This document shows positions 56,454-64,000 of a DNA stretch of 64,000 bases, piece by piece. The DNA lies in the NCBI GenBank assembly GCA_030248215.1, contig JASANG010001502.1, forward strand, positions 62,001 through 126,000. The letters are read 5' to 3'. This stretch comes from Enoplolaimus lenunculus. Lineage: Eukaryota; Nematoda; Enoplea; Enoplida; Thoracostomopsidae. The first letter of the stretch is position 1, and the number at the start of each line of letters is the position of its first letter. A program made the translations under genes and the position numbers. The notes below the pieces were generated by a model. The model did not search any database and was not told the origin of the DNA. It saw only the letters and a list, made by a program, of their open reading frames with translations.

Positions 56454-56651
56454 GGGCCTATGTATAGAACAGGGTCGGATCGTTTCCCGGAGGGGCTATA
56501 ATAGAGTCAGTTTAAGCTTTAGACTGATTTGTTTGCTTAGGCTTAGGCTTAGGCTTAAGGAATACGCTCATCCATACGCTTAGACTTAGACTTAGGCGTA
56601 GGCTTTGGAATACGCTTATACTACTGTTCCGGCACTGTTCTATACATGGTT
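56454..56651 (-). mobile_element. MITE family A1
   Basis: GGGCCTATGTATAGAACAGG to CACTGTTCTATACATGGT; flanks CAGCTGCT (56446-56453) and CAGCTACT (56652-56659), 8 bp with one mismatch. Confidence 0.9.
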
Positions 56652-56734
56652 CAGCTACTGGAACCAACCTTTCGTAAGCTACGACTATATGTTTTACAAA
56701 TATATCTCTTCATTTACTTGGTTGGCATTTAACA

Positions 56735-56880
56735 GGTGTGTAAATTAACCTGCTAGGAGGGTTAAAACAATTTTAGGAGAATACGATTAACAAGAGTGTC
56801 TTTTTCTAGGGTATCCAACTTTTTTAAAGGTACTCAGCCCCCCCCCCCCCCTGTAATTCCCTTTTGGCTACGGGCCTGGC
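56735..56880. mobile_element. MITE family J, with poly-C run
   Basis: Right end TTTTGGCTACGGGCCTGGC; a homopolymer of 13 or so C at about 56828-56840 inside. Confidence 0.55.
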
Positions 56881-57189
56881 AATCAGTTAAAATGTTCTCT
56901 CATGCAAGCAATTATCGAATTCTTCTTAGGTATAGGAGAAGTATTAATTGAAAACCAACGGGAAAAGTTTTTTTCAAGTTTTCTGATCGGGTAGAAAAAC
57001 GAACGAAACGGAAAAAACTTGTCATAAAAATATAATTAATTTTAGCAAATAACATGCGTAGCAGGAACCAAACACCGCCGAAAACTGCAATAAATTGGTC
57101 GCTTCTTCTATCCTGAGTGGATTTAGCTTGTCACAAGCGTTAGTTTTACGAGACTTTATACTTGTTTGGTTTAATATACCAAAGGATTA

Positions 57190-57372
57190 GCCTATCGCCG
57201 CCATCCTTTATCACCATCCTTGAAAATTACAAATAACTTAATAGTGAATGACACAAATTTTAAGAAATATTTACAAAAAAGTCACTGTTGAAATTGCCGA
57301 AACCTCTGTACAAAATTCTACTGTAGACCGAAGCCGATTTTCTGCTGGAAGTAGGCCGCAAGTTGTACCCTG
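57190..57372. mobile_element. MITE family L, right part
   Basis: TGAAATTGCCGAAACCTCTG and CGCAAGTTGTACCCTG match the right half of 24789-25153. Confidence 0.5.
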
Positions 57373-57401
57373 TCCATGCCTATGCCAAAACACGACATCA
57401 A

Positions 57402-57832
57402 TACTGTAGTAACCCGAATAAGAGGGGGACTGATATTTATTTGGCCTGTCCAGAGGGTACCCCCGTTGTTATTGGGTTACGGACTGTTATTTATTTTTAA
57501 CGCACGCTCTGCCACCCTTCGGTACTGATATATATTCGGTACGCAAGTATCCGCTAAATTAAACGTTCATTTGTCTTGTGTCAATAACTTGAGCGATTAT
57601 GCAAAGTTATACTTAGGAATTTATTTCAAACTTAAGTACGCTTTATAGTTTCGAAGTCAAATTATTTGGTCCTGGAGTCATTTATGTGCTACAATCAGGA
57701 ATAATTGACATTTACGGACTCCTATTACGGTTTACGGACTCTATCCGCGTACGGACCCTTTATTAGGGATACGTACTCCTATTGATAGGTACCCAAAATG
57801 GAGACCCCCCTCTTGTTCGGGTCACTACAGTA
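57402..57832. mobile_element. MITE family B, opposite orientation, full length
   Basis: TACTGTAGTAACCCGAATAA to TTGTTCGGGTCACTACAGTA, about 430 bp; landmarks in reverse order. Confidence 0.9.
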
Positions 57833-57912
57833 ATTAAAACAATCTAACACCGGGTTAACATAGTTAATTATTATAAATTTGCCGTTTGTACCCCAAAACT
57901 CTAGGTCGGTAA

Positions 57913-58122
57913 TTACAATTTTTGTATCACGCTTTCAAATTCTGTAGCCGTGTCTATACCCACGTTAAAATTTCCTATCCAACCCGCATTCAGTCGCTGG
58001 TAGCCGCAGGTCGCCTGCAACTCTGCGTTCTCGCAGCGTATAGCGATAAATAACGGAAAAATTCGTTTCACAATCAAAATTTTTGGACAAAATATTGTTC
58101 CTCGTTTAGTCGGTAGTTGCAT
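57913..58122 (-). CDS. small frame, possible exon of the minus-strand gene
   Basis: 69 codons with CENAELQATCGYQRLNAGWI then GNFNVGIDTATEFESVIQKL before TAA. Donor-like AAC|GTGGGTA or AAATT|GTAATT are possible. No family recognised; could be the end of a separate small gene. Confidence 0.25.
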   Translation of the reverse strand: MQLPTKRGTIFCPKILIVKRIFPLFIAIRCENAELQATCGYQRLNAGWIGNFNVGIDTATEFESVIQKL

Positions 58123-58507
58123 TTCGTATCGTCATTCAAATTGCAAGCAACTTTAGCTGCTCAATTTGCCAATTTTGCCAAAATGGCCAGTTTTTAATTT
58201 TTGCTAAATTTTTTCGTTCAACAATCAATTTCATAGCACAAAATGCAATTAATGTATTTATATTTAAATATTTTATATAATATATAGTATGTGTATATAT
58301 TACTGGTTATATTATATTTTTGTTTAGATTTTTGTATACGGTTTACTTGATAAGTGTTTCAGATTACGAGTGTTTGCGAATGAAAATATATTCAAAATGA
58401 CAGTGTTTGTTTATTTTATGGTTTTTGCTTGTTTGTTGATAAAAATCTTCTTTCTAGTTCGAACCTTCGGGCAACGTTTTAAGTTGTATACTTCGGCGTG
58501 TGTGAAT

Positions 58508-58582
58508 TTGTATATATATATAGATATATATAGATATATATAGATTATATATATATATGCGTGTGTGTGTGTGGGTGTGTGT
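58508..58582. repeat. TA/TATATAGA and TG microsatellite
   Basis: Runs of TATATATATAGATATATA followed by (GT)n at 58560-58582. Confidence 0.9.
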
Positions 58583-58656
58583 GTGATTATAATGTGATAG
58601 TTTGAAATTTTTAATTTAATTAATAGTACTGGTGTCATAGTTGAAACCGAAGCCTC

Positions 58657-58834
58657 GCCATCCATGTTACTTTAAGGGGCGTCCATGTTTCTGGTGGGTC
58701 AATAAAAGAGTAGGTTTAGATTCTAGATTACATTTTTTTGCTTAGGCTTAGGCTTAGGCTTAGGAACACGTTTTTGCAACGCTTAGGCTTAGGCTTAGGC
58801 TAAGGAATACGCTTAATCTACTCCCGATGTAACG
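58657..58834 (-). mobile_element. MITE family A3
   Basis: CCATGTTACTTTAAGGGGCG at the left, TTAGGC arrays in two blocks split by GAACACGTTTTTGCAACGC, and CGATGTAACG at the right. Same design as 62766-62951. Confidence 0.8.
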
Positions 58835-58852
58835 CTTATCGCTATGATTTTA

Positions 58853-59060
58853 TACTGCAAAAAGTGGTGAGTCAAATTGGCTCTCCGAAATAGGCTCTAC
58901 GGGACTACACACACTGAGTCAAATTCGACTCCGCCAAAATCAAACGTGCGACACAGTGAGTCGAATTTGGATCTGGTGGAGTCGAATTTGACGCAGTTCG
59001 TGTAGTCTCGTGGAGCGCGTTTCGGAGAGAGTCAATTTGACTCACCATTTTTTGCGGTGT
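58853..59060. mobile_element. MITE family H
   Basis: Ends TACTGCAAAAAGTGGTGAGTC and GACTCACCATTTTTTGCGGTG, with inverted TCGACTC/GAGTCGA motifs between. About 208 bp. Confidence 0.85.
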
Positions 59061-59413
59061 AGTGACGCGGCCGTTTAACCGTTTACTGACCCCTCCCAAT
59101 ACCAGTTATACGCTAACTTATAACACCGTTAGAGTGGCCAACCCTAGTGCAAGAATGATAAACCAAACTTCTGCCCCAGATTCGCTAGTTTCCTTGGTTT
59201 TACGAGTTACTCCATTAAGCCCGGTATAAAAATGCTGTACAAGCTTCCTGCGCCATGCGTAAACCAAAACACAATCGCAACCCTAGTTTCCTTCACATCT
59301 CAGCCACCGTGGCACTCTTAAATTCCAAATCACTGGCATTTTAAAATAGCATGTATAAAAGAAATATGTAAATAAATTAAGCAAAAACGACAGTTCTGTT
59401 TATACTGTTAGCA

Positions 59414-62400
59414 ATGATTTTATCAAATCAAAATATAAAACGTTTCTTGCTATTGGCTTTGGTAAGTTTGAAACAATGCTGAGATAATGGTCATATATTT
59501 TAAATGTTCTATATAGTACCTATTACCAATTAGGGATAAGTCTTGTAACGTTCCAAATGAGTAAACACACTGCAAAAATGGTCAGTCGAATTGACTCTCT
59601 CCGACATAGGCCATACGGGACTACACAAACGGAGTCTAATTCGACTCCGCCAGAGTCAAATTCGAGTCACTGAATCGCACGTTTGACACTGGCGGAGTCG
59701 AATTTGATTCAGTTAGTGTAGTCCCGTAAAGCCTATATTGGAGACAGTCAATTTGACTCACCATTTTGTGCAGTGTAGTGAACTTTAAAATTTAGCCTTT
59801 CCGAATTTTAATTTAGTTTCACTTGTGAGTATAATTTGAGTTTGAATTTGTTCAACGGAGACCATCCTCGTGTACGGTTAAGCAATGTTATATTCAATAT
59901 TAAGCTGTTTAAATCCTTTCACTGTCGGATTCACTGGATATGGTTTTTTTTTTCAAAAAGAGATCAGCCATAAAAGTGAAAGTTGAACAACGCAAAGAGA
60001 ATAGACCAAACAAAATAGAATGAAATGTCATATTATTACGTGTGTGATGGAATAACCGCGGGTAGCGCTAAGAGATGTCATAGATCTTTTGCTCTACGCG
60101 ATATCTGTACCGAATTGATCCGGACTTGGACATGCGCATTGTTCGGACCGATCCGTTGAGAAATTATGGTACGATCCGGTCCAGTCCATATTTTGCAAAC
60201 CGAACTAAAAACGATATAATCTTGTTTAAATTTCAGATGCTTCAACTGTATTCAAATACCGGTATGGTAGCCTCCTATAAACACAGGATAAGTCTTATTG
60301 GTAGATTACGGCGTCAAAAACATAAAATGGACAGCAACTCTCTCGTGGTTGGCGGATCTCATATGGCTCTATCGGAATCAAACTGTTCGTCAAAAGTATT
60401 AACCAATAAGAACGAGTCGAAGTTAACGTTTAATTTATCGTCAGAAATGTTAGGCAAATTAGTCAACGAAAATACGACAAATTTAATATTTGATGTCTGG
60501 TCAGATGCATTAACCAAATCCAGTTTGGCATTAACTAATTTTTCCGCAAATGTAAACGCGTTAGAAAATAATTCTAACTTTTCATCAGAAAAATTAACCA
60601 GTGAAAAGACGCCTAAATTGCAGTCTAATTTTGCGATGGAATGGCCAATTAATAAAATGACATCTAAACTAAACTCTAATTCTACGTTAAAACTACCAAC
60701 AAATAAAAATGCATCCAAGTTGAAACCGAATTCGTCGCCAAAAATATCACCGAACGAAAAGTCGTCTAAACTGGAATCGGATTCAACGTCAAAACTGTTA
60801 ACCAATAAAAAGACATCTAAACTAAACTCGAATTCGACGACAAAAATGTCAACTAATAATAAGACGTCTGAATTGAAATCGCAATTGTCAAAAACATCGG
60901 CCAATGATGAAAAGGCGGGGAAATTGAAATCGAAGTCAAAACTATCAACCAACAAAAATGCGTCTAAATTGCTATCTAGTTCGACGTCAACAGTGTCAAC
61001 CAATCAGAACGCATCTAAGCTGAGACCGACGACAGAGATACCAACAAATAAAAAGGCGCCTAAATTAAAATCAAGTCCGACGTCAAATGTTTCAGCCAAT
61101 AAAAAGGCGTCTAAATTGAAATCAAATGTTTCGTCACAAATACTGCTCAATGAAAACGCGTCAAACACTTCGCTGGACTCATCTGCTCAAAATTTAACCA
61201 ATGAAAACGCGTCAAACCCTTCACTGGACTCATCTGCTCAAAATTTAACCAATGAAAACCGCAGTTCCGAAGATAACTCCACGTTGATTGGTCAAACGTC
61301 AGTATCGGCAACAGAATTATCGGGAACCGGATTTGAGGGCGACATTCTATTTGGTGACAAACCTTTGGGTTATTATGTTACAAATATTACGTTACTGCCG
61401 GGATCTACACTTTCGTTATCGAGTTTACGCTATAAAGGAAAACCAGGTAACCAAAATTGTTTCTAAAACATGCTACCACATGGTCCTTAGCCGGCTGAAA
61501 ATGCTATAGGAGGAACAAACTTCAAAAAACCATGCCGTTAAATACACAAGATACAGAAGCGGAGCTAAAACTTTTCTAGGGGGTACGAATTGTTTCAACG
61601 GCAGCTGATCCCTCCGCCCCAACCTCCTGTTGTGGCTTTGTGGTCGGTTATCACATATTATCGTCGAATATAAGTAATGTGGAATTTGTGAAAGATGAGA
61701 CTGCTACCAAAAAAATTAAAACTATTAACAGTGTTCACGGTTGCTAAAGTCTGTTGAGCATATTTATTCAGTCAAAGTCACAAAATGCGGAAGTAGTCCA
61801 GGAGCGTTCGGGCGCAGAAGATTTAACCGCGCATACCAACCGTCTGCTCTGCCAGTTTCAGTGTTTATGGTCCACTTGGTTTATCCAATTTAAGCCTGTT
61901 CAAATTCAGAAATTCGCTAAATTTCTGCCTTTTTGTACGATTTAAGCCCCATTCACACGTGCAAGTTTTTGTAGCGAGAACTCGCTGCTGAAACTTGCAT
62001 GAAATGCTTGCTGCTGCAAGTATTTTCAAACGTGCATTCTGATTGACCAATCAAACTGCAGGGTGCAAGAAATTCTAGTAACTTGCGACTGCGCTCTTAG
62101 GTGCGAATTAAATAAAATAGCATGAATTCCAGTGAATAATTTGCAGCTGCAAAAACTTCGAAGCTGCTTTGTGACCAAAGTTGCGCGTGCAAGTTTCACG
62201 TAAAAGTTTTGCTGCAAAAACGTGCATGTGTGAATAGGGCTTTAATAATATTTAGCTCACAACGAAAATTTTCGCTGGCCAAATGCAATTGTGCCGTACA
62301 CATTTGTTGGAGAATTCACAGATTACGAAAAGCGAACTGTTGCAAATGCAATCCGAGAGTTTGCAAAAACAACCTGCATTCGATGGGTAAGGTATAAGTT

Positions 62401-63915
62401 AGGAACAGTGGTTCGAAAAACCATTTGCTAACCCGCAGGGTGTATATAGTGATATCCGGTTACACCTTGTAAGCGTGAGACATGTCTGCCCGCGTGTATA
62501 TGCAAATGCATTGCACTATCAAACATTCTTACCGGTAATATATGGTCGACACATTAGTCGACGCACATGCAGTTGGAGACGAGGGCTGCGTGGCGCAGTG
62601 GTAGCGCGCTTGCCTTGTCTTCCTAACGCCGCTAGTTCGAAACCACCCGTACCCGTTTTTAGCTGCTTAGTTAAAGTTCTCTAGTCCCGGCTCTTACTTA
62701 GCTGACACACTCTGCTTGGTCATAGATGATAAATATGTTTGAGAATACTAGTTCTTAAAACATGTGGCCCGTGTTACTTTAAGGGGCGTCCAGGTTTCTG
62801 GTGGGTCTATAAAAGTATCGGATTACATTCTATATTACATTATTTTGCTTAGGCTTAGGCTTAGGAACGCTTTTTTGCAACGCTTATGCTTAGACTTAGG
62901 CTTAGGAATACGCTTAATCTACTGTTACGCCCCCAAAAAGTAACATTGGCCAAACATGTTTTAAATGTCGAATGTTTGTTTCAAATCCAGCACTGTGTTT
63001 TAAAAACAAAAAACCTTTGTGGAATGTGGGATCACCTATAAATTTTAGTCAAAATCTTAGCTGGCCTGGCTGTAATATAAAAAATAACCTATGTTTATGA
63101 GTTTAAGACCGCACGTAAAGACGAGCACAGCTACGTTCGAATTACTAAACACGCTTTAGTGTGTGGATCTCGCGTTGGTCGGGTATACGGGCCCCAAAGC
63201 CTGTTTTTAGGTAAGTTGTCCTATGTAAGTGTAACCTAAACAGTAAACCTCATGTTCGCCCCACCTCCTAGACACAACTACTTTGTATGAAAGCCACGAT
63301 CTCACGCGGATCGCCCGTCCTTGATCCATCCGCGCCGAATCTGATGTGGCATGCAGCCACCAGAGTACATCATTCTGCCAGCGTAGCCAGCCGAAACCGT
63401 GGGTGACTACACGATAGTACGTCACTGTAACACACAACCCTGTTTATCGCCCAACTTAGATCTGTGCTGCGGCGAAGACGTAATTCATAAGCCGGGAGTC
63501 GAATTCGAGCCTCCAGGTCGCAACGCAGCCATGCTGCCCATTACACCCCACTGGACCGTCATTTTTATCAGGTCAATTGCACCAAAACATTAGGTAATAA
63601 ACACTCTTTCATACACAGAATGTGCCCAGTTGCATACTCTTGTCTCAAAGAATATCGTGCGATTTGTGTTTGACTTAAAGCTGCGCATTGCATTGTGAAC
63701 AAAGGGACGATAATGCATGAAATGATGCATGCGATTGGATTTTGGCACGAACAAAGTCGATACGATCGAGATAATTTTGTGACTGTGGTGGTACAAAATA
63801 TTGAAGCCGGCCGCGATCTGCAGTTTATTAAATTTAACGCCACACAAGTCATGGAATTGGGCGTTGGTTATGATTACGAAAGCATTATGCATTATCCGGA
63901 CGACGCATTTGCAAA
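59414..63915 (+). CDS. secreted astacin-family zinc metalloprotease with long repetitive prodomain (3' end outside window)
   Basis: Exons: 59414-59461 and 60237-61446 (signal peptide and prodomain), 62256-62386, 63102-63210 and 63681-63915 (catalytic domain); all junction phases agree. The first exon plus the start of the second give a signal peptide (core FLLLALMLQL). Near residue 385 is FEGDI, the astacin prodomain motif FxGD whose Asp binds the zinc in the latent enzyme. The catalytic domain starts with FRWPNAIVPYTF and EFAKTTCIRW, then CGSRVGRVYGPQSLFL, the zinc site HEMMHAIGFWHEQSR and the Met-turn SIMHY. At the end, AAA|GTAAAT is read as a donor, so the remaining domain lies beyond 64000. 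The middle of the prodomain (about residues 150-350) is some 14 units of a 17-residue Lys/Ser/Asn repeat (ASKLKSNSTSK-like, then TNK). Astacin prodomains usually lack such an array. Confidence 0.9.
59568..59774. mobile_element. MITE family H in astacin intron 1
   Basis: CACTGCAAAAATGGTCAGTC to GACTCACCATTTTGTGCAGTG; 207 bp, the best pair of ends of the family. Confidence 0.88.
60560..61260 (+). repeat. 51-bp coding repeat in the astacin prodomain
   Basis: About 14 diverged 51-bp units, each coding the 17-residue pattern K.ASKLKS..S...TN. The last two units (NASNTSLDSSAQNLTNE and NASNPSLDSSAQNLTNE, from about 61159) are nearly identical, a recent duplication. The long minus-strand frame here is a mirror of the repeats. 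Confidence 0.88.
61946..62240. mobile_element. MITE family G abutting astacin exon 3
   Basis: Ends GCCCCATTCACACGTGCAAG and CGTGCATGTGTGAATAGGGC, flanked by TTTAA (61941-61945 and 62241-62245). Many CTTGCA/TGCAAG inverted motifs inside. The right copy of the target lies 10 bp before exon 3 (62256), so it is part of the acceptor tract TTTAATAATATTTAG. Confidence 0.88.
62453..62705 (+). mobile_element. tRNA-related SINE, family D copy 2
   Basis: tRNA-like head at 62583-62650 with A-box TGGCGCAGTGG and B-box-like TAGTTCGAAACC. Upstream and downstream parts match 10133-10395. Intron 3 of the astacin gene. Confidence 0.65.
62766..62951 (-). mobile_element. MITE family A3 with exact 8-bp duplication
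   Basis: Flanks AAACATGT at 62758-62765 and 62952-62959 are identical. Ends GGCCCGTGTTACTTTAAGG and AAAAAGTAACATTGGCC; two TTAGGC blocks split by AACGCTTTTTTGCAACGC. Confidence 0.92.
63440..63570 (-). mobile_element. possible tRNA-derived SINE relic
   Basis: On the minus strand GTGGGGTGTAATGGGCAGC (A-box-like) and GAGGCTCGAATTCGACTCCC (B-box-like) are about 35 bp apart. Higher GC than its surroundings. No second copy seen here. Confidence 0.3.
63590..63665. mobile_element. MITE family F end fragment
   Basis: ACACTCTTTCATACACAGAATG and CCCAGTTGCATACTCTTGT match family F ends (compare 25650-25717). Confidence 0.45.
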
Positions 63916-63975
63916 GTAAATTGTATCTTTAACAATAATTTGTGTATTTTGAAGCACACTGGCTGCGGTTTTTTG

Positions 63976-64000
63976 TGCCAATCTATAGAACAGGGTCGGA
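63976..64000 (+). mobile_element. start of another family A1 MITE, cut by the window end
   Basis: GCCAATCTATAGAACAGGG then TCGGA is the A1 left terminus. Confidence 0.6.

Noticed and set aside
60359-61003. 214-codon minus-strand frame rich in Asp, Val and Phe
   Set aside because: Exact mirror of the Lys/Ser/Asn repeat exon of the astacin gene, which has a signal peptide, splice phases and family motifs in its favour.

Overview
This window is animal (metazoan) nuclear DNA: AT-rich, intron-rich, and packed with short DNA transposons. Three host genes can be read with confidence or fair confidence. IFT140 (intraflagellar transport) covers 4859-29571 on the + strand in 25 exons. A secreted astacin metalloprotease starts at 59414 on the + strand and runs off the right edge. 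Two intact paralogous membrane-protein genes lie at 37596-38714 and 48300-49445, with a decayed third copy near 50755. Weaker gene models are an RRM-like 3-exon tail (42259-44119, +), an unrecognised multi-exon minus-strand gene ending at 52367, and a broken or mis-assembled minus-strand gene at 30734-32217. Many short repeats contain runs of TTAGGC, the telomere hexamer typical of nematodes. With the astacin this points to a nematode-like worm, possibly an enoplean; that is inference only, and IFT140 itself is general to ciliated eukaryotes.

Layout. 1-2547: 3' part of a LINE whose reading frame ends in four zinc fingers. 2690-3290: fossil of a Polinton-type DNA polymerase. 4859-29571: IFT140, exons of 79-264 bp separated by introns full of MITEs; all 24 exon junctions agree in phase and the exons sum to 1183 codons plus a stop. 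29755-30250: a 27-bp minisatellite just downstream. 30.7-32.8 kb: unassigned coding pieces on both strands. 33-37 kb: MITEs and a 20-bp minisatellite. 37.6-51 kb: the membrane-protein family with the RRM-like gene between the copies. 52.4-58.1 kb: minus-strand gene of unknown function. 59.4-63.9 kb: astacin gene.

Mobile DNA. At least a dozen MITE-like families recur here. I label them A (TTAGGC-bearing, 8-bp target duplications, three terminal subtypes), B (TA target, ~430 bp), C (TTAA target, piggyBac-like ends, carrying a tRNA-Gly-like sequence), D (tRNA-related SINE), E, F, G, H, I, J, K, L, M and O (hAT-like with 8-bp duplications for K, L and O). Several insertions are nested and give relative ages, and several abut splice sites within about 15 bp. 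The most unusual items are the tRNA-carrying TTAA element, the telomere-repeat-carrying family A, the repeat-expanded astacin prodomain, and the receptor-like gene family whose second member is flanked by inverted repeats.
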